In this document: one piece after another, positions 43,009 to 51,705 of the stretch
Position numbering within the stretch: position 1 is the stretch's first letter
Layout of the letters: each line of letters begins with the position of its first letter
Assembly (NCBI GenBank): GCA_029259935.1
Contig: JAJDEH010000432.1
Coordinates: forward strand, 1-64,000
Direction: 5' to 3'
DNA length: 64,000 nucleotides
Source of the DNA: Planctomycetota bacterium
GTDB taxonomy: Bacteria > Planctomycetota > Planctomycetia > Pirellulales > Pirellulaceae
Translations under genes and position numbers: made by a program
The notes under the pieces: model-generated
Told to the model about the DNA's origin: nothing
Databases searched by the model: none
The model's input: only the letters and a program-made list of their open reading frames with translations

Positions 43009-45759
43009 CTAATGGTTAACGATGAATTCCTTGGTGTTCACTAGCGCCCACAGTAGGCCGCGAACGCCGTTCAGCTTGTCCTCCGAATCTTGGATATAGG
43101 TGACACCGCGATTGAGTTCCCGCTGATCGGGATAACGGCTCACGGTCCGCAGATAGGCTTGCTGCACCAAGGCGACGGCATTCACCTTGTCGTCCTGGTT
43201 GTTGCCATCGCCGGGGATGTCGCTCTTTTTGGATTCGTCGACCTTACGCCGTTGGGGCGGAAGGCCCTTCTTGGCGCGGGCGATGAAGGCGTCCAGCCGC
43301 GTTTGCAGACGTTTCGCTTGTTCGTCCTTGCCATCGTTGCGCAACTGTTTGATGTTGCGTTTTAGCTTTTGAACCTGGTTTTTGATCTGTTGTTGATTGT
43401 TGCGGCTATTGCGGTTGTTTGCCGCCGCGGCCGCCGGCGGTTTCAGCCCGGACTCGACAGCCACTTGGGCCAGCCAGCCGTCGCCGCGCCGATCCATCAT
43501 TGACAAAACGTCGTTGTCGTTTTGCAGATAGACGGTTTGCAGCAAACTGGGATCCATCGAGCGGTCGCAATCGCAATTGTTTTCGCGAGTGGAACGGCCG
43601 AAGACCTGCAAGGCGAATGCCGCGCCCGCGCCGGCTCGGTTGTTGTAACGATTGCCGGCTCCCGGAATCGCGATCGCGCGTCCGTCGGCATCTTGGTGCA
43701 ATTCGGATGCCTTTTGATCGTTGGCGGTCGCTTGGACCAAGGCGTCGTAAAAGACTTCGGCGGGCAATCTTCGCGGGACGGCCCGGCTGAAGTTCGTTTC
43801 GTCGCCCGCGTTGGTATCGTTCGGCTGCCAACTCAACTGATAGGTGCGGCTGTTGGCAATCGTGCGATGCACCCACTTCATATCGAATCCGCTTTCGATG
43901 AAGCCTTTGGCGAGGTAGTCGAGCAACGGCTTGTTGACCGGCGGATTGGCCAGGCTGTTGTCATCGGGAGGATCAACAATGCCGCGATGGAAATAAGAAG
44001 CCCAAACGCGATTGACAAAGGCCCGAGCAAAATAGGGGTTCTTGTCGCCGCGGAGCCAATCCATGAGCGGTTGGCGAATGTCCTGACCGCGTTCGAGGTC
44101 ATGGGCTTCGCCACCCAGAATCTTGGCGCTGGTCATTTCGGTTTGGGCGGCATCGTTGCCACGGCTGCGGCGTGGTGCTCCACCGGCGAAAACTTCGGGG
44201 AAGGGAACGGTCTTGCCTTCGCCTAGCAGACGGCCCATCTCGCGTCGCAGTTGGCCGCCGCGCAGTTTGGAGTCAACATTCAGTGCGGCAACCAGCTTCT
44301 CGTATTCCGCGCGGCCTGCTTTGTCGGCCGGACGGCCATTGGAAGCGACCACCGTGCGGAAGAAGTTCGTAAACTCGGCAAAGTCGTTTTTCGACCACTG
44401 ATCGAAGGGATGTTTATGACATTGGGCGCATTGAATGCGAATGCCGAGGAACGCATAAGCAAAGTTGATGGCCCGCGGTTCCGCGTCGCGAAATTCGCGA
44501 CGAGCCCAGTACAGCGGCATGGAGTCGCAGTCGGCGAACGTCTTGCCCGAGCCTTCGCGGTACATGTCACTCATCTGCTCGCAGTATTCGGTGTAGGCCT
44601 GGCCTTCCTGCCGGCTCTTGGCCAGTACGATGCCTTCGCACAGATCGTCGTAGGCGACGTTTTCCTTGACACGTTTGTGAATCCACCCGTACCAAGCACC
44701 GCTGGACGACCCTTGCTGGCCGCGCATTTGCGGCAAGAAGTTTCGCAATTGGTAATCGTTGTTGCCGGTGAAGTCGCATAGCTTGGTCGTCCACCAAGCC
44801 GCGTAGCCGGGGCTGTTGAGCAACTCTTCAATTTTGTCGGCCCGCTTATCGGGGGACTCATCGGCGAGAAATTGCTGGACCTGCTTGGCCGTCGGCAGCG
44901 TGCCGGCCAAGTCGAGGCTGACGCGTCGCAGGAATTCGGCGTCGGTGCAGAGGTCGGAGGGAACGACACCCAGCTTGCGCAACTTTTCGACGACCAGTTC
45001 ATCCACCTTCGTGGGCGTGGCCACTTCGGGATACTGTTCGCCGACTTTGTCGGAGACCGGCCGCATAACGGGGATCGGTTGGACCGCATTGTCGTAGAAG
45101 ACGACGATATGCGTGTCGCCCGGCTCGACGGCGGTGGTGAGGCCGTTTTCGTCGATGTCGGCAACGCGATCGTTGTTCGTCTGGAATCGACAGAGCGGGG
45201 TGACGTCTTCCACCGTGCCATCTTCCCAGTGGGCGATGACTTTCAACTGAACGGTTTCATCCTTCGCCTTGAAGACGATTTCGGCGGGCTCGATGGCCAC
45301 TTTGGTGAGTTCCATTCCGCTGGGATTCGCAATCTTGGCCCCGTCTTCGACCCAGCGCCGCAGTACGTGGTACTGCCATGAATCCTTCTCGTAACGCTTT
45401 CCGCCTTCGTGTTCGTCGGCGTCGGTCGGCTTGACGATGATCAAGCTTTCCATCGGGTCTTCCACATTGACGCGTTCGTTTTCCAGCAGGGCGTCGTGAT
45501 CGGTCTTGAAGTCGTAACCAAACAGCGACAATTGAAATCCACCGCGACCTTGAAACGAACCGTGGCAAGCGCGGCCGTTACATCCCAGCCGGCCCAGCAA
45601 GGGACTGACGTGCTTTTGGAAGTCGGGAACTTCCGTGACTTCCGCGTCGTTGTATCGTTGATTAACGGGTGCCATGGGCGCGGCGTCCGCTGGAAGGCTG
45701 GTGGCGATGGCCAGTCCGACCAATGCCGCCAGTGTGAGGTGCAGAGAATTTCGTCGCAT
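43009..45759 (-). CDS. DUF1549-DUF1553 protein with cytochrome-type motifs and Ig-like domain
   Basis: A 916-residue exported protein (signal residues 1-27). An N-terminal module has the family's C-x4-CH motif (C60, C65, H66, in GCNGRACHGSFQGRGGFQLS) rather than a plain CxxCH. A bacterial Ig-like (BIG_2) segment follows (IAHWEDGTVEDVTPLCRF), then DUF1549 (LVVEKLRKLGVVPSDLCTDA, FLRRVSLDLAGTLPT and CAQCHKHPFDQW), and DUF1553 (NPYFARAFVNRVWASYFHRG; FNMKW-like region FDMKWVHRTIANSRTYQLSW). A Gln/Lys-rich coiled-coil insert (NQQQIKNQVQKLKRNIKQLR) precedes the end. It forms an operon with the DUF1501 gene. Function is periplasmic and probably redox-linked; substrate unknown. Confidence 0.92.
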   Translation of the reverse strand: MRRNSLHLTLAALVGLAIATSLPADAAPMAPVNQRYNDAEVTEVPDFQKHVSPLLGRLGCNGRACHGSFQGRGGFQLSLFGYDFKTDHDALLENERVNVEDPMESLIIVKPTDADEHEGGKRYEKDSWQYHVLRRWVEDGAKIANPSGMELTKVAIEPAEIVFKAKDETVQLKVIAHWEDGTVEDVTPLCRFQTNNDRVADIDENGLTTAVEPGDTHIVVFYDNAVQPIPVMRPVSDKVGEQYPEVATPTKVDELVVEKLRKLGVVPSDLCTDAEFLRRVSLDLAGTLPTAKQVQQFLADESPDKRADKIEELLNSPGYAAWWTTKLCDFTGNNDYQLRNFLPQMRGQQGSSSGAWYGWIHKRVKENVAYDDLCEGIVLAKSRQEGQAYTEYCEQMSDMYREGSGKTFADCDSMPLYWARREFRDAEPRAINFAYAFLGIRIQCAQCHKHPFDQWSKNDFAEFTNFFRTVVASNGRPADKAGRAEYEKLVAALNVDSKLRGGQLRREMGRLLGEGKTVPFPEVFAGGAPRRSRGNDAAQTEMTSAKILGGEAHDLERGQDIRQPLMDWLRGDKNPYFARAFVNRVWASYFHRGIVDPPDDNSLANPPVNKPLLDYLAKGFIESGFDMKWVHRTIANSRTYQLSWQPNDTNAGDETNFSRAVPRRLPAEVFYDALVQATANDQKASELHQDADGRAIAIPGAGNRYNNRAGAGAAFALQVFGRSTRENNCDCDRSMDPSLLQTVYLQNDNDVLSMMDRRGDGWLAQVAVESGLKPPAAAAANNRNSRNNQQQIKNQVQKLKRNIKQLRNDGKDEQAKRLQTRLDAFIARAKKGLPPQRRKVDESKKSDIPGDGNNQDDKVNAVALVQQAYLRTVSRYPDQRELNRGVTYIQDSEDKLNGVRGLLWALVNTKEFIVNH

Positions 45760-45840
45760 TGTTATCTCCGTGCTAACAGGATGATGATTGTGCTGTGAGT
45801 TTCGTTGTAGGACGGCCCTCCGAGGCCGTCGATTTAGATA

Positions 45841-46881
45841 TTACTGTAGTTCCTCGGCCGCCGCCAATTTACCCGATTTCGTGCCGCAGCGGTAACGAGA
45901 ACTCGCTGTTCCTTGCCACATGTCGGGGTTGGACCCCAGCAGTTGATTGAGTTTTTCACTTGCAGTGTTTAGTTTCTCGATGGCCTCACTTGGCAGGCGG
46001 TTGCTGACTGACGCTACGTTGCAACGCAGTTGATCCGCATTCGTGGCACCGACGATAACGGATCCGACGCCTGGCTGGCCGGCGACCCAAGCCAACGAAA
46101 CATCGGCCATCGAGCGATTAAGTTCTTTGCAGACTTCGCCAATCGCGCGAATCGCCGCAAACGTTTCCTTTTCAAATCCCGCCTCGCCATGCCGGGCCAT
46201 TTCGCGGTCGGTGCTGAAATGACGCGATCGGGCGCGACCCACGGGAACTTCGTCGGCTGAAGCAAATCTTCCACTGAGCAACCCATGCATCAGAGGACTG
46301 TAAGCAATGATCGGTATTCGCAGCTCACGGCATTGCGGCAAGATTTGCGGTTCAATGCACCGCCACAGCAAGTTGTAAGGCAGTTGGTGGCCCGCCGGCC
46401 GCTCGCGGTCGCACACGTCCGACATCTGGTCGATGCCCAAATTGCAAACCCCCACGGCTCGCACTTTTCCCTGCTCTTTCAGTCGCAGTAAGGCTCCCCA
46501 AGTCTCCGCGATCGGCACTTCCGGATCGGTCCAGTGTGTCTGGTAGAGGTCGATGTAGTCGGTGCCCAGCCGCTTGAGCGACCGCTCGCAAGCTTCCGGA
46601 AGTCGGTCCGGATGCATCGAATCAGGTTTTACCTTAGTAGCAATCACGACCTGCTTGCGACGGTCGGCAAGCACTCTTCCCAGCAGAGCCTCACTTTTTC
46701 CGTCGGCGTAGGCCTCGGCCGTGTCGAAAAAGTTAACCCCGGCCTCCAAAGCTGCCTCAATTGCCTCTGTTGACGCCGCCTCATCCCGATCCCCCCAATG
46801 AGAGTCAGTCGTCACCCCCCAGCAGCCAAAAGCGAGCTGAGAGACGGCAAAATCGCAGTTTAGGAGCGGAGTGGTGTGCAT
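45841..46881 (-). CDS. Aldo/keto reductase
   Basis: A 346-residue NADPH-dependent oxidoreductase of the AKR superfamily, cytosolic. The catalytic tetrad is visible: Asp in NFFDTAEAYADG, Tyr in the same motif, Lys in VVIATKVKPD, and His in LYQTHWTDPEVP. GVCNLGIDQM and IIAYSPLMHGLLSGRF are the usual mid-barrel strands, and the NADP-binding tail is PGVGSVIVGATNADQLRCNV. Reaction: reduction of an aldehyde or sugar-like ketone; physiological substrate unknown. It stands in the minus-strand run between the PVC-type cytochrome gene and the DUF1549 gene, possibly as part of the same catabolic neighbourhood. Confidence 0.93.
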   Translation of the reverse strand: MHTTPLLNCDFAVSQLAFGCWGVTTDSHWGDRDEAASTEAIEAALEAGVNFFDTAEAYADGKSEALLGRVLADRRKQVVIATKVKPDSMHPDRLPEACERSLKRLGTDYIDLYQTHWTDPEVPIAETWGALLRLKEQGKVRAVGVCNLGIDQMSDVCDRERPAGHQLPYNLLWRCIEPQILPQCRELRIPIIAYSPLMHGLLSGRFASADEVPVGRARSRHFSTDREMARHGEAGFEKETFAAIRAIGEVCKELNRSMADVSLAWVAGQPGVGSVIVGATNADQLRCNVASVSNRLPSEAIEKLNTASEKLNQLLGSNPDMWQGTASSRYRCGTKSGKLAAAEELQ

Positions 46882-47053
46882 TTTGTGGGGTGCTAATAGG
46901 GCGAGCTAGGCATTAAACCAGCGCGGCCCCCCAAGGTTTCGAGCGCGAAGCAAGAAATCGGGCGAGAATTCCGAAGATTCGGCTTCCGCAACAAGATCGT
47001 AACTCCACGAACCTGGGGGATTGTCGCAGAATGCCTCCCGTTGGTGGCGGATT
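46882..47053. other. Short gene-free region
   Basis: A spacer between the PVC-type cytochrome stop and the aldo/keto reductase start on the minus strand. I see no terminator and no gene. Confidence 0.4.
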
Positions 47054-50000
47054 TCACGGCCTGATCTTGCCGCCGGCTTCCAAGTACGCGAGCAGATCCA
47101 AGATGTCGTTTTGGGTGAGCGTGTCGAGCAGCCCTTCGGGCATCCAGGAAACTGGGGAGGGCGATTGCTGCTCGATGGTACTCTTCTCGATCTCCGTGAT
47201 CTTTTCGGGTGCTTGGGCGTCGGCCGCGAGCCGCAGCTTGGACGAGCGGTAATCTCCGCCGGGAACAATGCGGCCGAGATGAATCTTGCCATCGGTGGTC
47301 ACGATGCGCACACTTCGATAGTTTTCCGGAATGACCTTCGAAGGCGTGATGATGGCCTCCAGCACATTTTGGCGGCTGAAGCGGCTGCGGACCGACGTCA
47401 AATCGGGTCCGACCGGATTGCCTTCGAGGCCGACGCGATGACAGCGGCTGCAAGCGGCCGCCACGAACATCGCTTTGCCGTTTTCTAGGTCTTGCGGATG
47501 GTCGAGTTCCGCTAGCGACTTGGCCAGAGCCGCCACGGTCCACTTGCGGACGAAGGGCCGCGAGGCGGGTGGTGGAAACGAGTTCGCCGTTGGCGGTTCG
47601 AGCAGCGAGGCCAGTTGTGTCTTTTCCTTCTCCGTTAATGTTTCGATCGACGACTGGCGGATCTTCTCCAAAAAACCGGGCATTCCTTGGCCGCTAAGAT
47701 AGTGCCGGGTGTCTTGTAGCGCCGTGAAGTAGACGCGACGATCCCGCGGCGTCCAACCGTGGCGAGTGTCCCGCAAGACGGTCAAGTAATGAAGTTGCTC
47801 GGCCTGATCGGTGGCTTGGCGGAGTAGTCCAATGGTCTTGGCCACGACGTCCGCCGATTCCAGCTTGACGAGCAAGCGGCTGAGGGTTTGATTGACGCGC
47901 GGCGATCGGTCGGGATAGACCGCGTCGAGATGTGCGACTGCCCGTTCCTTCGCCGCCTCGTCCAGATTTTCGATCTGTTGGAGGCAGAGCCAATACGTAT
48001 GCAAGCTGGCCAGTTTCCCCGAGGCCGGCAAATCCTTCAGCGAAATTCCGGCCAGTCGCGCAAGGATCTTGGGTAGCGACTCGGCATCGCCCGTACGGGT
48101 CAGCGACATCAGCGCGCCGAGCGCCGCGGTCGCGTTATCTTCGGCCAACGCGCGAGCTTGCCAAGACGGAAGCGGTTGGTGCTCAAGCAGCGTGCGAGCC
48201 GTATAGCGGATCCAAGGGTCAGCATGGGTCAGATGTGGCCAGGCCTTGTCGACAATCGCCGGGTCTTGGCGATTCAGTAGCGATTCCAAGTCGTGACGCA
48301 GCCGCCGCAACGTCTTGCCATACTGCCGGCGAGCCACTTGCTGCGGCGTTGGCGGGGCGGGTTCCGTTTTGGCTCCCACGTAACGAATACGGTACAGCCC
48401 CGATTGCGTCTTGCGTCCGCCGGTGACGATATACATCGATCCATCGGGAGCGAAATCCAGTCCGGTGACGTTCAGAGGCCGGCCCTTCAGCACGGTTTCC
48501 GCCCGGCACAGATAGCTCGCCCCGCGGGGAGCCATATGGACCGCCACGATCCGCCCGTAAGCCCAATCGAGAATATAGAGCGCGTCCCGGTAGGTTCCCG
48601 GAAAATTGCTCTTCGTGCCAAACTTGACGCTGGTAGGAGATCCCTTGCCGATATCGAGATTGGAAAGTGCATTATCAGCGTGATCGGGATAGTAGGGCGG
48701 CCAGGTTCCGGTCACGCCTCGCCATCCATAATCCGCGCCGGCCACCAGGTGATTCACTCGCGTCGGCCGATACCAGGGCGAACCCATGTCGAATTCGGCG
48801 TCCGCGTCGTAGGTAAACATTTCGCCATCGGTATTGAAGTCGATGCCATAGGGATTCCGCAGCCCGGCGGAAACGACTTCCCAGTGCCTGCCATCTTTGT
48901 CGGTTCGAATCACATGCCCCTCGCGGGAATTCTGTCCGCGACGTTGTTCGCGCAGCGGCGAGGTTAGATCGAGGAGATCACTCTTCTCGGCATCACTGCC
49001 GTCGGCTTGAATCGCGTTGCCCTCCACCGGTGTACTCGGCATATCGACCGAGTCGCCGTGGATCAAGTAAATGTAATTGTCCGGTCCCAGCGTCAGGTTG
49101 TTCCGGCCATGCCCCACGTTACCCGGCGAAAAGTGCAGCAATTGCACCTCATCGAATTGATCGTCCTGGTTGGTATCGCGCAGCCGATAGAGCCCCTTGG
49201 AATTATTCGCGTTGACATAAAGCGCGTCGAAGGCGAACAGCAGCCCGCGGCACTCCAGCAACGTGTCATTGATACTTTCGACATCCGCGACGGCGTTGCC
49301 ATCGTCGGACAAGGTCATGCGCAGCAATCCTTTATCTTCGCGCGCGATGACAATTCGTCCTTGCGGATCGAATGCCAAGTTGATCCACGAACTTTCGTCG
49401 TCGCCGGCTGAACGCACCAGTTCGATTTGAAAGCCGGGAGCGGTGAAGAACGAGGACGGCTGCGCGCTTTTTTCAGATCCTAAAGCCTGTTTCCACTGGG
49501 CGTAGTCATCCAGGGCCGTAATGTCGGTGCCTTGCGCGACCCGGCCCGCAAGTTCACGGCGAACCTTGCCAAAACTGGCCGCGTTGCTCCACGCTTGGGA
49601 GCCTGTTTTCGTTTTGGAGTTCACTAGCCGGGCCGGCCAGGTGGCGTCCGAAACGATCTGCTGCGTACTCCCGTCTCGATACTCGATCTTCAGCCATACA
49701 AACACCGCCGCGGGTCCGTCGTGGCTTTGGCATTGCAACAAAAGCTTGTTGTCGCCCGGCTGCAACTTGCCGGCGATATCGAGAGCGAACGGCGCGCTGT
49801 AACTTTCGATATCCGCTAAGTGCCGGCCGTTGAGATGGAGTGACAAGTCATGAAAATCGGCGATGCCACTGAGCGTAGCTTGGGAGACTTGCTTCAAATC
49901 GCGGTCGATTGAAAACGATTTGCGAATCGATGCCGCCTGGTTGGGTTCGCGGTTTGCCGAGGCCCAAATCCACTCGGGGCTTGGCTCGGCGGCCGCCATC

Positions 50001-50056
50001 GGCAAGATGCAAGTGAGATATAAGAACAACCACCCTAGCTTTGTCGCTTGGTTCAT
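47054..50056 (-). CDS. PVC-type heme-binding CxxCH protein with propeller and HEAT repeats
   Basis: A 1000-residue exported protein. Signal residues 1-23; a galactose-binding-like jelly-roll (about 25-190: HDLSLHLNGRHLADIESYSA, LQPGDNKLLLQCQS); a six-bladed propeller of the PVC membrane-bound dehydrogenase type (about 205-575: INLAFDPQGRIVIAREDKG, YWRPTRVNHL-like GSPWYRPTRVNHLVAGADYG, LDFAPDGSMYIVTGG); HEAT-like helices (about 590-830); and a C-terminal cytochrome c module with CSRCH at 869-873 followed by RVGLEGNPVGPDLTSVRSRF and a distal Met candidate. A planctomycete redox enzyme with an unknown sugar-like substrate is the usual reading. AGGA lies eight bases before the ATG. The upstream spacer carries the 30-bp repeat. 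Confidence 0.92.
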   Translation of the reverse strand: MNQATKLGWLFLYLTCILPMAAAEPSPEWIWASANREPNQAASIRKSFSIDRDLKQVSQATLSGIADFHDLSLHLNGRHLADIESYSAPFALDIAGKLQPGDNKLLLQCQSHDGPAAVFVWLKIEYRDGSTQQIVSDATWPARLVNSKTKTGSQAWSNAASFGKVRRELAGRVAQGTDITALDDYAQWKQALGSEKSAQPSSFFTAPGFQIELVRSAGDDESSWINLAFDPQGRIVIAREDKGLLRMTLSDDGNAVADVESINDTLLECRGLLFAFDALYVNANNSKGLYRLRDTNQDDQFDEVQLLHFSPGNVGHGRNNLTLGPDNYIYLIHGDSVDMPSTPVEGNAIQADGSDAEKSDLLDLTSPLREQRRGQNSREGHVIRTDKDGRHWEVVSAGLRNPYGIDFNTDGEMFTYDADAEFDMGSPWYRPTRVNHLVAGADYGWRGVTGTWPPYYPDHADNALSNLDIGKGSPTSVKFGTKSNFPGTYRDALYILDWAYGRIVAVHMAPRGASYLCRAETVLKGRPLNVTGLDFAPDGSMYIVTGGRKTQSGLYRIRYVGAKTEPAPPTPQQVARRQYGKTLRRLRHDLESLLNRQDPAIVDKAWPHLTHADPWIRYTARTLLEHQPLPSWQARALAEDNATAALGALMSLTRTGDAESLPKILARLAGISLKDLPASGKLASLHTYWLCLQQIENLDEAAKERAVAHLDAVYPDRSPRVNQTLSRLLVKLESADVVAKTIGLLRQATDQAEQLHYLTVLRDTRHGWTPRDRRVYFTALQDTRHYLSGQGMPGFLEKIRQSSIETLTEKEKTQLASLLEPPTANSFPPPASRPFVRKWTVAALAKSLAELDHPQDLENGKAMFVAAACSRCHRVGLEGNPVGPDLTSVRSRFSRQNVLEAIITPSKVIPENYRSVRIVTTDGKIHLGRIVPGGDYRSSKLRLAADAQAPEKITEIEKSTIEQQSPSPVSWMPEGLLDTLTQNDILDLLAYLEAGGKIRP

Positions 50057-50076
50057 GGACGTATCCTGTAAAGGTT

Positions 50077-50106
50077 AGTCGCTGATCGCTCTGCGATCAT
50101 GGCGTG
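50077..50106. repeat. 30-bp repeat, copy 2
   Basis: Identical over 30 bases to 5528-5557. Here it is followed by the palindrome GTTCGCGGAGCGAAC (50109-50123). It lies in the 76-bp spacer between the beta-helix gene and the PVC-type cytochrome gene. Confidence 0.75.
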
Positions 50107-50132
50107 AGGTTCGCGGAGCGAACCACGACTTT

Positions 50133-51476
50133 CTAGCCGTCACGATGGTCGACAATCGTTTGAGCAAAACCTTGGATCGTGTTGTCGGCCATTTCCACGG
50201 CCCCGGCGTGCTGATCGATGCGAATGCCGATCCGTTTCATCGGCTCGCGCGATTCGCGAATCTCATTACCGACAATCTTCAGGTCTTTCGTTTTGCCCTG
50301 GATATCGATCGCAATCCCGTCACTTGCGCCACTGTTGATGATCTTGTTGGACTCAATTGTATTGCGATTGGCCCAGAAGTCGTTTCCGCGCTGGTCGTTG
50401 CGAAACAGAATGCCGACCTTGCCACTAGCGGTGATCTCGTTATTGCGCATGACGTTGTCGGTATCGTTATGGCCGATCGAAATTCCGTAGCTGCGGTTGG
50501 CGTCGATCTTGTTGTTTTCCGCCAAGCCGTACTTCACGCCCCAACACCAAAACAGGCCCAGATTGTTGCGTTCCAATCGGTTGTTGCGGATCAAGGGCCG
50601 CTGCGATCCGCTGCCTGGGTGCACGCCCAGATTGGCGTTGTCGTGGCTGTGGCAATTGTCGACGACCACGTCATGGCAGATCTGAAAACTGATGCCGTCG
50701 CCGTTGTAGTTCCGAGTGGTAACGCCGCGCATCGTGTAGCGATTGCAGTCTTGCAAAAAGATGCAGCCGCCGTAATTTCCATTGAGGTTTTCGTTGTTCG
50801 CCCGATTGCCGTCCAGCGTGATATTCTCGATCACCACATCGTGCGTGTACTCGCTGGTGAACAACGGAAACAGCGAGGAACAGGTCGGCTTGCCAGTCAG
50901 CCATAGGTTTTCACGAAGGCCGTCATTCAGCTTGAACCGATTTCCCGAGCGGGCAACCAAAGTCCGCTTGATGACCAATTGGCTGCCGTTGTGCGAGTTC
51001 TTGGCCTTCAAGGTGACGCCGTCGCCAACTCGAAAGCTCTTGCCGTCGGCGCCGGCCAGCGTGATTTCCTGGTCGTACCAGTCCGAGTCTTCGGAAAGAG
51101 CAACGGTTTGCGAGGCACCCTTGGTAACGACTGAGTCCGTCCCGCTTCCCAAGATGCGGATATTGGAAGGCAGATAAATCGAGTTGCGCAGCGAGTAGGT
51201 CCCGGGCAGCACTTGAACCGTACCGCCGCCGAGGCGAGCCACATAATCGACGGCCGCTTGCAGCACCTTGTCGGTCCTACCAACCAAGTCGGCCTTCTTG
51301 GGACCCACGGTGATTGTCAGCCGTTCGTCCCAGTTCGGCTGGTGGCGCTTATCGCCGTCCGTCGCGCGGGGCTTGGAAACTTTCGGCCGCTCTCCGGCCT
51401 TGGCTCCTAGGGTGAAGGTTCCTACCGCTGCGCAGGTCACGCCAAAGAAGCGACGTCTTGAAACAATGTGGGCCAT
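50133..51476 (-). CDS. Right-handed parallel beta-helix protein, Tat-exported
   Basis: A 447-residue protein with the Tat leader SRRRFFGVTCAAVGTFTLG. After a spacer the pectate-lyase-like fold begins (KVLQAAVDYVARLGGGTVQV, LPGTYSLRNSIYLPSNIRIL) and continues with asparagine-ladder coils (MRNNEITASGKVGILFRN, NRNTIESNKIINSGASDG, LIRNNRLERNNLGLFW). Family members are polysaccharide lyases, epimerases or glycoside hydrolases; the catalytic residues cannot be assigned from sequence alone. Location next to the PVC-type cytochrome gene supports a role in polysaccharide processing, as inference. Confidence 0.88.
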   Translation of the reverse strand: MAHIVSRRRFFGVTCAAVGTFTLGAKAGERPKVSKPRATDGDKRHQPNWDERLTITVGPKKADLVGRTDKVLQAAVDYVARLGGGTVQVLPGTYSLRNSIYLPSNIRILGSGTDSVVTKGASQTVALSEDSDWYDQEITLAGADGKSFRVGDGVTLKAKNSHNGSQLVIKRTLVARSGNRFKLNDGLRENLWLTGKPTCSSLFPLFTSEYTHDVVIENITLDGNRANNENLNGNYGGCIFLQDCNRYTMRGVTTRNYNGDGISFQICHDVVVDNCHSHDNANLGVHPGSGSQRPLIRNNRLERNNLGLFWCWGVKYGLAENNKIDANRSYGISIGHNDTDNVMRNNEITASGKVGILFRNDQRGNDFWANRNTIESNKIINSGASDGIAIDIQGKTKDLKIVGNEIRESREPMKRIGIRIDQHAGAVEMADNTIQGFAQTIVDHRDG

Positions 51477-51705
51477 GGGAGTCTAATTCCTTGCCAAGAA
51501 TTGTGTGTTGCGATTGTAACACAACGCGAATGGCCGCATCAAAAGTCGGAAGGACGGCATGCCGCGGAATGCAAGCGCGGAAAGGCAGGAAAAAGCAGAT
51601 CGCCTAGGAGCGATCGTGGAGTTGTGCCGCAAGACGGTCGAGACCCCTGGGAATCCACCGTCCACCGACGGCGGCTCCGGGACATATTGACCCGCGCCGC
51701 TCGAT

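Noticed and set aside
46893..47543. Minus-strand frame of 216 codons
   Set aside because: It overlaps the end of the PVC-type cytochrome gene in another frame and has an Arg/Ser-rich shadow-like composition.
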